This document shows positions 49,401 through 55,595 of a stretch of 64,000 nt of DNA, one piece after another. Source of the stretch: Zonotrichia leucophrys gambelii. Lineage: Eukaryota; Chordata; Aves; Passeriformes; Passerellidae. Position 1 is the stretch's first letter. Each line of letters starts with the position of its first letter. The stretch is from positions 61,907,075-61,971,074 of the forward strand of contig NC_088172.1 in the NCBI RefSeq assembly GCF_028769735.1, in the 5' to 3' direction. Below the pieces are notes generated by a model that was given only the letters and a program-made list of their open reading frames with translations, did no database searches and had not been told where the DNA came from. The position numbers and the translations under genes are program-made.

Positions 49401-51843
49401 TTCTGGAAATAAAATCCAGTCCCTGCATTTTAAAATAAATATTTTTACTTGATATAAATGGTTTTATGGGCTCTATCAGAAAACTTACCCAAATGCCTCT
49501 ATCAATTGCAGAAGCAGTAGCTATTACTGTGGGAGAATTTCCAAGTTAGCACTTCCCAGATGTTAGTTTCTATTCTAGAGCAGGCTTGAGGAACAGGATG
49601 CTACAGGTCTGTCATTTGACTGCCCTTTTATACTTAGGAAGGAAGGATTGCTTATGACTAGCTATATTCCTTCTGGAGATCAGGCTCCACCTAAAACACA
49701 TCATTTTCCATAATTGTTATGACATTGCATAATAGCTGCAATGTCAGCTATACCACAATACTTGTCAGAGGAGCAGAATGTGAAAAGTGTGCCAAAACTA
49801 CTAACACATGCATCCCTCCAGTAGAGGTACATTGTGCTGTACTGGAAATACCTTCAAAATTATTAAGGTGTCTCCCTGATAAATTTCTGCCTAGAGTGAA
49901 GGTCATAACATACTAGGTTTGTCCAGGAAAGGTGATGTCCTGGGAGATTTTACTTCTGGTATCTCTTCCTAATTGTAAAAAAGAAGCAACTTCAAATTTT
50001 TCTCCACTTTTGGTTTTGTTTTGTTTTTTTTGACTGGTTGGTTGGGGTTTTTGTTGGTTTTTGGGGGGGTCTTTTTTTTGTGTTGTTTTGTTTTCCCCTA
50101 TACTTTCACCTTCATCTCACTTCTGTATATTTTCTTCTGCACATGGCAGGGATGCTGTTGTAGCAGTGGATCGCACCATTTCATTAGAAAATGATAACTT
50201 CCAGCCTCACAAGCGCTCACGACTGTACGGAATCACCACAGCCTTTGCTCAGTGCCCAGGAGGTAATCCAGATGACTCTTGAGTTTTTACAGCTGTGTAA
50301 CACTTTACTGTATAAATGAGCTTAGTAGCAGCTCCTGTTTATAAGCTGTGGACCGATTTGGGTAGTGAAGGTTTAGGTTAGTGTTTAGATTTCTATTTAG
50401 TAAGAAATTAAAAGACCCCTGGTTTCTTTTCCATAAAAGCAGTTGTTGTAGTTCCCACATGAAACCAGGACTGGATGGGCAGAAGGGGCCTGTTCTACCC
50501 TTTGTCAAAGGATGTGTATAATTGAGGTGGGCATCTGACCTGGCAGAAATGCTAATGTATCATCTTCTAAATTGAATGCTATATTCGTGGCTAGGACCTC
50601 ATTCACTTATTAAGTTTAAACTACAGAAATATTATGGTCTTCCAGATGTCCTTAATAAGATCCAGTGTTTTTCAAAATGGAATGTTCAGAAAACAGCAGG
50701 TGGTAGAGTGGCTGGACTGAGCTGGCTCTTCTGCTCTGTTGAATGTGAAGTTTTCCAGATATGCTATTGAAAAGAGGAAGAGAGGAAACTAATACCCTTG
50801 AAATATAACTTGGTTTTTATAAAGAAGTATCACTGTGCAGTTATGTTGCTCTTAGCAAATCACAAGAGAAGGCATTTGCTGTTTTTCATTACAATATGGC
50901 TGGAATTATAGGAGTTGTGCTATTTTTACTTTGGGTAGTTTCTCTTCAAATTACTCAATATATGCAGTAAAAAACAATTTAGTGGAGGTTTTGGCTCAGA
51001 GCTCAAAAATAGATACATATGTCATAATTAAGAAATCAGTTATATTGTTATTACTAGTTAATTCGCTGATCCATTTTGGTAGGGAGTGTAAAATTTAACA
51101 ATATTGTGTGCTCTGAGAATATGCTTATACCTATAATATTCAGAATCTTGGTGTAATTTCTTTCTCTGTCTTATGTCTGTTTCAAGTGGTTTTCTGGATG
51201 GATGCCTTTCCTCTCTAATGCACTGCTTCTGGCTCTGGCTTCTCTTTCATTTCGCTCTTTAATGTTAACACTTTCCCAACCTCCCAATTCATTTGTGTTT
51301 GTTTTCATGGATCATTCCTCTGTCTTTGTATGATTGGTATCTAAGGATGATGTTCTGTAGCATTTTGCACTTTGTCCCCACATTGCACTTCTCTATTTAC
51401 TCACTCACTTCTTTTCATTCTAATATCTATGACCACGTGGCGAGTTTATGAAGGGTATTTTAGGAACAGCCAACTTGATGCATGCTGCCTCTTTCACTCT
51501 GATATCTTGATCTTTCTTTCATGTGAATGTCAAGTTGACACAAGGGATACGGTGACTCTTATCTCCCCAAAGCAAAGTTTTCTTCCACTCCTAATCTCAT
51601 TATGGCTTGTTTCCCTAGCATAGCCATAAATCTTAATGTCTCTTGAGCATGTCTTTTTCAGATTTTATTGTGGGTGTGCATTTGCTTTTCTCTAAGGTTT
51701 TGCATCTCTGTTTTTTTCCAGGACATAACTACTGTACGGTGAATAATGGTGGTTGTACTCACCTCTGCTTGGCTACCCCAGGAGGCCGCACTTGCCGCTG
51801 CCCTGACAACACAGTTGGAGTAGATTGTATAGAAAGAAACTGA
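10215..51843 (+). CDS. NID1: Nidogen-1 (entactin), full spliced coding span of 20 exons
   Basis: Nidogen-1 is a secreted basement-membrane glycoprotein bridging laminin gamma-1 (through the YWTD propeller) with collagen IV and perlecan (through G2); these roles are known for the family. Exons seen: 10215-10421, 16921-17220, 18339-18568, 19219-19646, 20543-20692, 21937-22188, 23309-23509, 25319-25564, 26531-26674, 27758-27886, 30705-30848, 31593-31715, 39416-39640, 40268-40440, 42419-42545, 46409-46580, 47354-47511, 48811-48934, 50150-50262, 51722-51843. Joined they encode 1255 residues: signal peptide 1-24, NIDO about 100-261, acidic Ser/Thr-rich linker about 262-388, EGF1 400-435, G2F about 439-671, EGF2-5 (682-850), thyroglobulin repeat 858-927, YWTD propeller about 985-1210, EGF6 about 1217-1252. 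No frameshift, internal stop or missing exon was found. NID2 is disfavoured by the single thyroglobulin repeat and by close wording to NID1 throughout. Confidence 0.97.
10939..11061 (+). repeat. Dispersed repeat, copy A
   Basis: This segment reappears in the same orientation at 15047-15177, sharing the words GAAGAATATGTGTGG, CTCCTTGTTTACAAATTT and GAAATATGTGGAGACAATAA. Copy A lacks a roughly 10 bp insert (CTCCCGCTGG) present in copy B and carries small indels. The family is not identified. Confidence 0.75.
14640..14696. repeat. AT-rich direct and inverted repeats
   Basis: TGATCTTAACTTT occurs at 14640-14652 and again at 14684-14696. Between them lies an inverted repeat, ATGATTTT (14653-14660) with AAAATCAT (14665-14672), able to form a short hairpin. 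No function is implied. Confidence 0.75.
15047..15177 (+). repeat. Dispersed repeat, copy B
   Basis: Same-orientation partner of the segment at 10939-11061. It directly abuts the CR1 fragment that follows, so it may be part of a composite or of a longer, unusual CR1 5' section. In copy A the downstream sequence is unrelated, so the shared unit ends near 15177. Confidence 0.75.
15210..15605 (+). mobile_element. Ancient CR1-type LINE, 3' terminal fragment
   Basis: The order of words matches the 3' end of old amniote CR1 elements: 'ggaggagaaattac', 'attagggccatcaaatgaag', 'gactgaaaacaaacaaaag', 'acaaattcgtggagttcc' and the terminal 'ctactgggctaggtggcc' followed by a CCATTCTGAC-like end. The copy is 5'-truncated, strongly diverged and without coding capacity. 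The assignment rests on remembered consensus. Confidence 0.75.
16921..17220 (+). CDS. NID1: NID1 exon 2: start of NIDO (G1) domain
   Basis: Residues 70-169, phase 0 at both ends. The translation begins [18 protein letters not shown] and includes the conserved NIDO core [19 protein letters not shown] with VYYRED and [10 protein letters not shown]. In family proteins the NIDO domain is the N-terminal globule G1. It ends at GAAGAAAAG before donor GTGAAT. Confidence 0.97.
17221..18338 (+). other. NID1 intron 2 (1.1 kb, phase 0)
   Basis: Donor GTGAAT; acceptor TTTTTTTTTCCACAG after a strong T tract. The only structure noticed is a short direct repeat of TTATCAAAGTTGAT near 17820-17865. The rest is AT-rich with nothing recognisable. 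Confidence 0.8.
18339..18568 (+). CDS. NID1: NID1 exon 3: NIDO domain, middle
   Basis: Residues 170-245 plus two bases of codon 246. It reads [19 protein letters not shown], then [18 protein letters not shown] and the [20 protein letters not shown] segment, continuous with the NIDO fold. Donor is AA|GTATGC, leaving phase 2; the split Lys codon is completed by exon 4. Confidence 0.97.
18569..19218 (+). other. NID1 intron 3 (0.65 kb, phase 2)
   Basis: Donor GTATGC, acceptor TATTTGACAG. It contains one 15-bp tandem duplication (CTTCATAATCTATCT at 18817-18831 repeated at 18832-18846, with the last base changed). Nothing else stands out. Confidence 0.8.
19219..19646 (+). CDS. NID1: NID1 exon 4: end of NIDO and acidic Ser/Thr-rich linker
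   Basis: Residues 246-388 plus one base, the longest exon. [12 protein letters not shown] closes the NIDO domain. Residues about 262-388 form a low-complexity linker rich in Ser, Thr, Glu and Asp and without cysteine, expected to be extended and O-glycosylated between globules G1 and G2. It ends [13 protein letters not shown], which is well conserved. The mammalian linker has tyrosines packed in Asp/Glu, a known sulfation motif; here the tyrosines lie in weaker acidic settings. Confidence 0.96.
19647..20542 (+). other. NID1 intron 4 (0.9 kb, phase 1)
   Basis: Donor GTAAGG, acceptor TATTTTCCACAG. The 91-codon frame at 19705-19980 looks like chance. No repeat was recognised. Confidence 0.8.
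20543..20692 (+). CDS. NID1: NID1 exon 5: EGF-like domain 1
   Basis: Residues 389-438 plus one base, phase 1-1. It has six EGF cysteines with an extra adjacent pair ([24 protein letters not shown]), covering Cys400-Cys435. In the family this EGF precedes and packs on the G2 beta-barrel. The donor is G|GTAACT. Confidence 0.97.
20693..21936 (+). other. NID1 intron 5 (1.2 kb, phase 1)
   Basis: Donor GTAACT; acceptor GATTCGCCAG has a short, weak pyrimidine tract. The interior is AT-rich and I see no repeat family or RNA gene. Confidence 0.75.
21937..22188 (+). CDS. NID1: NID1 exon 6: G2F domain, part 1
   Basis: Residues 439-522 plus one base, phase 1-1. The segment [19 protein letters not shown], then [20 protein letters not shown] and [20 protein letters not shown], is the start of the G2F (GFP-like) barrel, which in nidogen binds perlecan and collagen IV. 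Conservation against mammalian NID1 is very high. Confidence 0.97.
22189..23308 (+). other. NID1 intron 6 (1.1 kb, phase 1)
   Basis: Donor GTAACT, acceptor CTCTTTCTTTAG. It contains a T14 run near 22937-22950 and otherwise ordinary AT-rich DNA. Confidence 0.8.
23309..23509 (+). CDS. NID1: NID1 exon 7: G2F domain, part 2
   Basis: Residues 523-589 plus one base, phase 1-1. It encodes [20 protein letters not shown], the [13 protein letters not shown] strand and [15 protein letters not shown], all core barrel strands of G2F. The donor is G|GTAAGG. Confidence 0.97.
23510..25318 (+). other. NID1 intron 7 (1.8 kb, phase 1)
   Basis: Donor GTAAGG, acceptor GCTGTCGTGTCGCAG with an unusual CpG pair in the tract. 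It includes a 21-bp tandem duplication (TGACATTACCTGTGATCTTTG at 23911-23931, repeated with one change at 23932-23952). No coding sequence was recognised. Confidence 0.8.
23911..23952. repeat. 21-bp tandem duplication
   Basis: Two adjacent copies of a unit starting TGACATTACCTGTGA, differing by one base (ATC versus AGC), in intron 7. This is a small, fairly recent local duplication. Confidence 0.85.
25319..25564 (+). CDS. NID1: NID1 exon 8: G2F domain, C-terminal part
   Basis: Residues 590-671 plus one base, phase 1-1. It reads [35 protein letters not shown] and [20 protein letters not shown], finishing the barrel with [12 protein letters not shown]. It is noticeably more GC-rich than its neighbours (several GTG, CTC and ACC codons). 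Donor is G|GTACGT. Confidence 0.97.
25565..26530 (+). other. NID1 intron 8 (1.0 kb, phase 1)
   Basis: Donor GTACGT, acceptor GTCTCTCTTGGCAG. It holds a strong T/G - C/A hairpin (25907-25941) and a near-tandem CATTAAACCTGGAA pair around 26428-26458. Nothing else was recognised. Confidence 0.8.
25906..25941. repeat. Homopolymer inverted repeat (T8G9 ... C5A7)
   Basis: Eight T then nine G, a seven-base ACATTTT spacer, then five C and seven A. The 3' arm CCCCCAAAAAAA can pair perfectly with TTTTTTTGGGGG, giving a 12-bp stem. It sits in intron 8, about 340 bp after exon 8. Confidence 0.85.
26531..26674 (+). CDS. NID1: NID1 exon 9: EGF-like domain 2 with RGD
   Basis: Residues 672-719 plus one base, phase 1-1. 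Six EGF cysteines run from Cys682 to Cys718 ([29 protein letters not shown]). The tripeptide Arg-Gly-Asp at 712-714 (26650-26658) is the RGD long associated with entactin/nidogen-1 cell attachment. Donor is G|GTATCA. Confidence 0.97.
26675..27757 (+). other. NID1 intron 9 (1.1 kb, phase 1)
   Basis: Donor GTATCA (weak at +5), acceptor CCTTTTAACACCCTAG. Frames on both strands here are short and featureless. No repeat was recognised. Confidence 0.75.
27758..27886 (+). CDS. NID1: NID1 exon 10: calcium-binding EGF-like domain 3
   Basis: Residues 720-762 plus one base, phase 1-1. It opens with the calcium-binding signature DIDEC, and [12 protein letters not shown] fits the Asp/Asn beta-hydroxylation consensus (C-x-[DN]-x4-[FY]-x-C-x-C). 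Donor is G|GTGAGT. Confidence 0.97.
27887..30704 (+). other. NID1 intron 10 (2.8 kb, phase 1)
   Basis: Donor GTGAGT, acceptor CATTTAACCTGCAG. AT-rich with several T runs. A small CpG-bearing patch near 29372-29384 has no evident meaning. The 101-codon frame at 28816-29121 is not recognisable as protein. No repeat family was identified. Confidence 0.75.
30705..30848 (+). CDS. NID1: NID1 exon 11: EGF-like domain 4
   Basis: Residues 763-810 plus one base, phase 1-1. It reads [17 protein letters not shown], then [20 protein letters not shown] and RACQ, with six cysteines and no calcium-binding prefix. Donor G|GTGGGT has G at +4, weaker than consensus; an in-frame TAG follows six bases into the intron, so readthrough would truncate. 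Confidence 0.96.
30849..31592 (+). other. NID1 intron 11 (0.7 kb, phase 1)
   Basis: Donor GTGGGT, acceptor TCTTTTCTTTTACAG with a good pyrimidine tract. There is an A-run near 31155-31165; nothing else was recognised. Confidence 0.8.
31593..31715 (+). CDS. NID1: NID1 exon 12: calcium-binding EGF-like domain 5 with second RGD
   Basis: Residues 811-851 plus one base, phase 1-1. DVDEC opens a calcium-binding EGF, and [12 protein letters not shown] matches the beta-hydroxylation consensus. The sequence then reads [13 protein letters not shown], placing an Arg-Gly-Asp at 842-844 (31685-31693). In human NID1 as I recall it, this position is Gln (YQGDG), so the tripeptide is absent there. Confidence 0.96.
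31716..39415 (+). other. NID1 intron 12 (7.7 kb, phase 1), the longest intron
   Basis: Donor GTAAAA is weak at +5; acceptor GTTTTTTTCCCCAG is strong. It contains A-rich runs (32346-32356, 32828-32845, 33761-33777) and a degraded CR1-like fragment on the minus strand (about 35330-35660). No coding exon with open frame and splice sites was found between EGF5 and the thyroglobulin repeat. Confidence 0.8.
35330..35660 (-). mobile_element. Degraded CR1-like LINE fragment
   Basis: On the + strand the run 'gaactgtggttgccagagctggatgcagtatt', 'aatcacctccccagcc' and later 'aagcataactctacattt' follows the reverse complement of old CR1 elements in the correct order. It is heavily mutated and 5'-truncated. 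The identification is from memory of the consensus. Confidence 0.45.
39416..39640 (+). CDS. NID1: NID1 exon 13: thyroglobulin type-1 repeat
   Basis: Residues 852-926 plus one base, phase 1-1. It starts [18 protein letters not shown] and carries the type-1 thyroglobulin signature: [12 protein letters not shown] followed by [16 protein letters not shown], with cysteines at 858, 886, 897, 904 and 906 and the sixth (927) split with exon 14. NID1 has one such repeat and NID2 two, so this single copy supports NID1. Donor is T|GTAAGT. Confidence 0.97.
39641..40267 (+). other. NID1 intron 13 (0.6 kb, phase 1)
   Basis: Donor GTAAGT (ideal); acceptor CTTCTCTGCTAACAAG has A at -3. No second thyroglobulin repeat and no interspersed repeat is present. 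Confidence 0.85.
40268..40440 (+). CDS. NID1: NID1 exon 14: connector and first propeller strand
   Basis: Residues 927-984. It completes Cys927 and then gives a Pro/Val-rich connector ([20 protein letters not shown]) followed by [20 protein letters not shown], the lead-in to the YWTD beta-propeller. It ends in phase 0 at CCA before GTAAGT. Confidence 0.96.
40441..42418 (+). other. NID1 intron 14 (2.0 kb, phase 0)
   Basis: Donor GTAAGT, acceptor CCTGCTGTCCAACAG. AT-rich and featureless; the small frames near 40941-41168 and 41571-41825 show no family resemblance. Confidence 0.8.
42419..42545 (+). CDS. NID1: NID1 exon 15: YWTD propeller, first YWTD
   Basis: Residues 985-1026 plus one base. 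[20 protein letters not shown] carries the first YWTD tetrapeptide (Tyr1001), followed by [17 protein letters not shown], the usual LDL-receptor class B repeat pattern. Donor is G|GTAACC. Confidence 0.97.
42546..46408 (+). other. NID1 intron 15 (3.9 kb, phase 1)
   Basis: Donor GTAACC, acceptor TATGTTCTCCTGCAG. It contains a perfect 20-bp tandem duplication (43791-43830) and several long T tracts (around 45521-45532, 45599-45608 and 45638-45651). No repeat family was identified. Confidence 0.8.
43791..43830. repeat. Perfect 20-bp tandem duplication
   Basis: ATATGAATGTCTCTCTATTG is present twice head to tail with no mismatch. The identity suggests a recent slippage event and possibly a polymorphic copy number. 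Confidence 0.9.
46409..46580 (+). CDS. NID1: NID1 exon 16: YWTD propeller, second blade
   Basis: Residues 1027-1083 plus two bases. [21 protein letters not shown] gives the blade core with FWTD (Phe1044), followed by [20 protein letters not shown] and [13 protein letters not shown]. This propeller is the family's laminin gamma-1 binding site. Donor is GG|GTATGG, phase 2. Confidence 0.97.
46581..47353 (+). other. NID1 intron 16 (0.8 kb, phase 2)
   Basis: Donor GTATGG; acceptor TTTTTCTTCTTCCTAAG has a strong pyrimidine tract but A at -3. Nothing else was recognised. Confidence 0.8.
47354..47511 (+). CDS. NID1: NID1 exon 17: YWTD propeller, third and fourth blades
   Basis: Residues 1084-1136 plus one base. 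[20 protein letters not shown] has the YWTD at Tyr1087, then [20 protein letters not shown] and SSMLCWVDA. The conservation with mammalian NID1 is nearly complete here. Donor is G|GTAAAG. Confidence 0.97.
47512..48810 (+). other. NID1 intron 17 (1.3 kb, phase 1)
   Basis: Donor GTAAAG, acceptor TTTCACTACATCCAG. The open frame at 48452-48841 runs through the acceptor into exon 18 but in a different frame from NID1 and looks accidental. Confidence 0.8.
48811..48934 (+). CDS. NID1: NID1 exon 18: YWTD propeller, fifth blade
   Basis: Residues 1137-1177 plus two bases. It encodes [20 protein letters not shown] followed by [20 protein letters not shown], with YYTD as the degenerate repeat tetrapeptide. 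Donor is AG|GTACGT, phase 2. Confidence 0.97.
48935..50149 (+). other. NID1 intron 18 (1.2 kb, phase 2)
   Basis: Donor GTACGT, acceptor TTTTCTTCTGCACATGGCAG. The last 140 bp include a G/T-only stretch (50008-50098). No other element was recognised. Confidence 0.8.
50008..50098. repeat. Low-complexity G/T-rich tract
   Basis: About 90 bp almost entirely of G and T on the + strand, with GG, GGGG and GGGGGGG runs separated by T blocks. It ends about 50 bp upstream of exon 19, so it adjoins that exon's branch-point region and could fold as a two-tier G-quadruplex in the pre-mRNA. Confidence 0.75.
50150..50262 (+). CDS. NID1: NID1 exon 19: end of YWTD propeller
   Basis: Residues 1178-1215 plus one base. 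It reads [20 protein letters not shown] then [18 protein letters not shown], closing the sixth blade. Donor is G|GTAATC. Confidence 0.96.
50263..51721 (+). other. NID1 intron 19 (1.5 kb, phase 1)
   Basis: Donor GTAATC (weak at +5), acceptor CTCTGTTTTTTTCCAG. No repeat, RNA gene or coding frame was recognised. Confidence 0.8.
51722..51843 (+). CDS. NID1: NID1 exon 20: C-terminal EGF-like domain 6 and stop
   Basis: Residues 1216-1255 and TGA at 51841-51843. [20 protein letters not shown] and [16 protein letters not shown] form the last EGF (six cysteines), part of globule G3. The protein ends CIERN, matching the position of the CIEQK end in human NID1 as recalled. Confidence 0.98.
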
Positions 51844-53063
51844 GCATTAAAACAAGCTTTAGAGCAGCAGACACCTTTTGGAAATGTGCTGTAAACAATT
51901 CACTCCTATCAACACAATCAGGCCCTAAAGATAAGTGCTCCATGCTGCTGACAGCAAGCCACTATGCACATATGCAGACACACACACAGAGGCAGTTTTT
52001 GTAGCTGTTAAGTAAGACAGAGCTGCCCAGGTTGGATCCAAATTCACCCTCTTTCTTTTAAAATTATCTTTTTGCTTTTAAACGTAAATGTGGAGGCCTT
52101 GGTTGCATCTGCCCCAGACAAGGAGGATGTGTCTCTTGGCAAAATTGAAGTAACAAAACACAGAACAGAGTAACGAGAATGGAACTACTCAAATCCTGAG
52201 ACTGAATTGTACCTTGGAGTGAGCAGCAGTTTTCTGCAGAAGTGATATGGTTAGCCCATCATATATGTGGCTGGGATTATCTCTAGCTGAGAAATAATCA
52301 GGGGGTCCTAAGGTTGAACAGATGAGGGGGAATACCCAGCAATAGCACATATTTACTGCCCAACCACATTCCGTCTCACTACCAGTCCTTCCACTTCAAA
52401 AACTTGAATCTCAACTTTTGACTTCTGTACAACAGAAGTATTTTATCCATGTGTTGTAAGGATTATAATTCTCACCCTGGCTCATGTGATCCTTTTCTAC
52501 AGCACATGATTTGTTACAGATAATCAACACAGTTTAGTGGATATATTTGAAGTTTTTGTTAGATTTTAAGAGATTTATCTTTCTTCTGTTTGAGGTGGAT
52601 TCCTGAGTAGTTCCCTAAAATCCACTGAACAAAATTTAGATATTTTGAACAATTGCTGATAGGTCATCAAAGAATGGATGTTGATTCATTGGGACACAAG
52701 TGGTTTTAAAGAGATAGTCACGTTTGTTTTCTGAGAGGTTTTAAAATAGTATTCCTATGTTTGATCCTATAAGCTTCAAAGTGGTCTCTGAATTCTATCT
52801 TAGCAATCTTTCTTCCTTAGCAAACCATGCCATGCCTTTTTAGGGACCATAAGAAACAGTGGCAGTTAAAATCTGATTTTCAAAAAGCTCACCTCTGGTT
52901 TGGTGCTTAAAAGAAAAAAAGATGCTGATGCCCCATTATGTGCCAGTGTTCAGTAACAGCAAAAATGGTGATCTGAAAATCAAAGTGAAGTTGATGTTTT
53001 CATCATCACCAGTAAGTTTGGAGAGGGAAAATCTAAATGCATACTTATATGTCAAATTAGCAG

Positions 53064-53069
53064 AATAAA
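53064..53069 (+). terminator. Candidate proximal polyadenylation signal
   Basis: AATAAA, followed 15-45 bp later by G/T-rich sequence (AGTTTGGTTT and CTGTGTTGGG). It is a plausible first poly(A) site. Confidence 0.4.
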
Positions 53070-53417
53070 TCTGGAAGTGAAGTTTGGTTTCCCCACTGTG
53101 TTGGGAAGGAAGCTTGCCTGCAAACCAACCTGTAGCAGAGCAAAACAGGGCTTGTGAGGCTCCTGCCAGAGCACATTTCACTGTGTGTCATGATCAGAGC
53201 AGTAAGCTAACATCCCATTTCCTCACTCCCTCTTCAGACACAATGGTGACAGTTTTCAACAGAGCCAATTCTGAGTCTTAACTGTGTGACTTCTTCCTCT
53301 TAATTGTATATTTATCATAAAATAACAAAGCATATAAACATTTTAAAGATCTTTTTTGTATAACTTTTTATAACTCATAATTCATTCTATTCTTACACTT
53401 AATCAGGTATGTCTTAC

Positions 53418-53425
53418 TGTAAATA
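53418..53425 (+). promoter_or_regulatory. Pumilio response element in 3' UTR
   Basis: TGTAAATA is an exact match to the PUF/Pumilio recognition octamer (UGUAnAUA in RNA). It lies in the distal 3' UTR, so it would be present only in the longer transcript. Confidence 0.4.
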
Positions 53426-53534
53426 TCAAAAATTTGTTGAAATGAAGGTGCTTGATAACTCTTTCTCCAGAAGTATTCACATATCTGGTGAAATATTAAA
53501 GTTTACACTCTGTACAGGTATCTGCAGTACAATC

Positions 53535-53540
53535 AATAAA
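53535..53540 (+). terminator. Candidate distal polyadenylation signal
   Basis: AATAAA in CAATCAATAAAAATGG, with G/T-rich elements downstream (ATATGTGGTGTCTC and TTGTTGTGTTCTGG). It has the better context of the two; a third AATAAA at 53908-53913 is a weaker possibility. Confidence 0.5.
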
Positions 53541-55517
53541 AATGGTTGGTTTTTATTTTCTATAAAAAATAATGTCATGCCTGCAGAAGGAAGTGATATG
53601 TGGTGTCTCAAATATATTTTCTTGTTGTGTTCTGGATTTTAGCTAACTCATATGGTACTTCTCTTCCAAGATGCACCATCACAGTGGGAAAAAAAACTGC
53701 TTTTGGGGCTTTGTGTTCTGGAAGCAGTAGGATACTTCAAAGCAAATACATATGAGAGTGCTTGAAGAATACAGGGCCTTCAATTCAGATTGTTTTGGCT
53801 GAATCTTTTTGCTGGTTGTAAATTCTTGTTAACCTTTGTCAAGTAAGCATAATTCAGTTATCCCATACTTCAGACTTTTAACAGTGAAAATACAGAACAA
53901 GGACAAGAATAAAATGGGGTAGAATTTATCCCTATGCTCAAACGGTACTGAGTTTCTGAATGATAGGGTGCTTTGCAAGGAGATTACTACTGGGACCCAA
54001 AGGGTGGCATTTGGAGTTAGAGCAGGAGCTTGTTGGTGATCTGTTCTGGGGACTGCACATGGAATTTATGCATTGATTTATGCTTTTTTAAATTTATGTT
54101 TCTTCTTGCATTATGATGGTTGTTAACTTCCTAAACGCTAGTCAGCTAATTCTATGCAAATCAATCAGCAATGACGAAGATGTCAAGGAAAATATACCCC
54201 AGCAGAACTTCTAGTGTTGATGTGTGAGAGTCTGAGTAGTCTGTAGCACAAAGAGAGAAAGAGTATTACTGTGGACTGAGTTTTTAGCCTGAGAAACTCA
54301 GATATCGTATCTGGGAGTAGGTAGCACTAAACGAGGGGAAGCTTCAGCAGATCCATGTCAGTGGTGTAGATGTGGCAGTTTGCAAAACTTACAAGTCTGC
54401 ACAACTTCAGCATTCCAGTTCCTAGAAATGAGGAACTTTTTAAAAGCTCTAGCATGATGTTTTGTTTATCACCTAATGCTTCTGTTAAATTCAACTGTTG
54501 TAGCTCAATGCCAGTGTGCAGCAAGGGCAAAGCTGTTCCCTCAGGGAGGGGAGGCCAGTAGAAGCTGTGGCCTTTCCAGTCATGGACATGTCCCACTGTA
54601 CCCCAGGTGAGGCTGACAGTGCCAGTGAGGGTAGCTGGGTTCAGCCAGGGGCCAGAACACCAAGCAAATCTGCAGTGGAAAGAGTAGGTCTGATGTCAAG
54701 CTGGGAAACCGAGTCAGGATCATAGATCATAATCAGGTTTGGGCATAGTGACCAGGATCAGTGATTGCCAGCCAAGTGCACCACTCACTGTGGTGAGACA
54801 GGCCCACAGCCACACTGGGAAGTTGGCCAGGACCTGAAGCAATGGAGCTCCTGGCTGTGGCATGGCTCAGGCCAGGACCAGGGTGAGAGCCCCGGCTTTA
54901 AAGCAGTGTTTAACAGCAGAGAAAAAGGGTTGCCTTTGCTGAGAACCCCCAACAGAGCTGTTTGAGGATGGGCGTCTGCTGAAGTTCCCTCAAGTTTTCT
55001 TCACACCTTTTGTAAACTGGCTGGCCTTGAATAGCCAGCTATGCTGCTGGTGCTTGGGTGGTCTCTGTGTGCTGGCACTCCAGAGTTCTCTATTCCTCTA
55101 TCTGTTTGCTTTCTCAGTGAATCTTGCTAAATCTTTGGCCTCTAAAAATGATCAGTGGTGTTGAGTTACTTATTTTAATCACAGTCTGGCCAAGAATGTC
55201 AACTTTTGATGACGTATTTAGCATTATCCACTTGAGGATATTCTTCCTGTGTCTATCATGCTTTTCCGCTTCAAAGTTCACAAGTATTTTGGATGCTGAA
55301 AATGTGGAGTTTTGGTTTCCTTCTTCTAACCCCAGAGAGTTAATGCTATCTTTCTGTAAGACAGGGTTTACTCCTGCTGACCTGGGTCTAATTCACCTAC
55401 TCTGTCCTTTTTCTAACTGTTGCTTGTTCAACTGTTCTAGACTTGCCTCAGGAGCAAGTCAACTTCAGATATGTTTTTACATTTTGTTTGAGATTAAAGA
55501 GATAATGGAAATGGATG

Positions 55518-55595
55518 TTATATTATATATAACATATTATATATAATATAACATTAGTTTATATATATGTTATATATAACATATTATATATGTTA
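55518..55595. repeat. AT-rich palindromic repeat
   Basis: Alternating blocks of TATATAACATATTATATATA form overlapping inverted repeats over about 78 bp with almost no G or C, followed by a GTTATT-type microsatellite. Such DNA can extrude as a cruciform. Confidence 0.85.

Larger units (their letters stand above)
51844..53565 (+). other. NID1 3' untranslated region (probable extent)
   Basis: No splice site or new coding frame follows the stop. Two AATAAA hexamers with G/T-rich downstream sequence (53064 and 53535) are the best 3' ends, giving a 3' UTR of about 1.2 or 1.7 kb. The distal part is AU-rich, with a short CA run near 51979-51991, an ATTTA-type element near 53310 and a Pumilio-type site at 53418. 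Its true extent cannot be fixed without transcript data. Confidence 0.6.

Noticed and set aside
55124..55546. 140-codon + strand ORF downstream of NID1
   Set aside because: It ends inside the AT palindrome, has no domain, signal or splice context, and its composition is what AT-rich DNA gives by chance.
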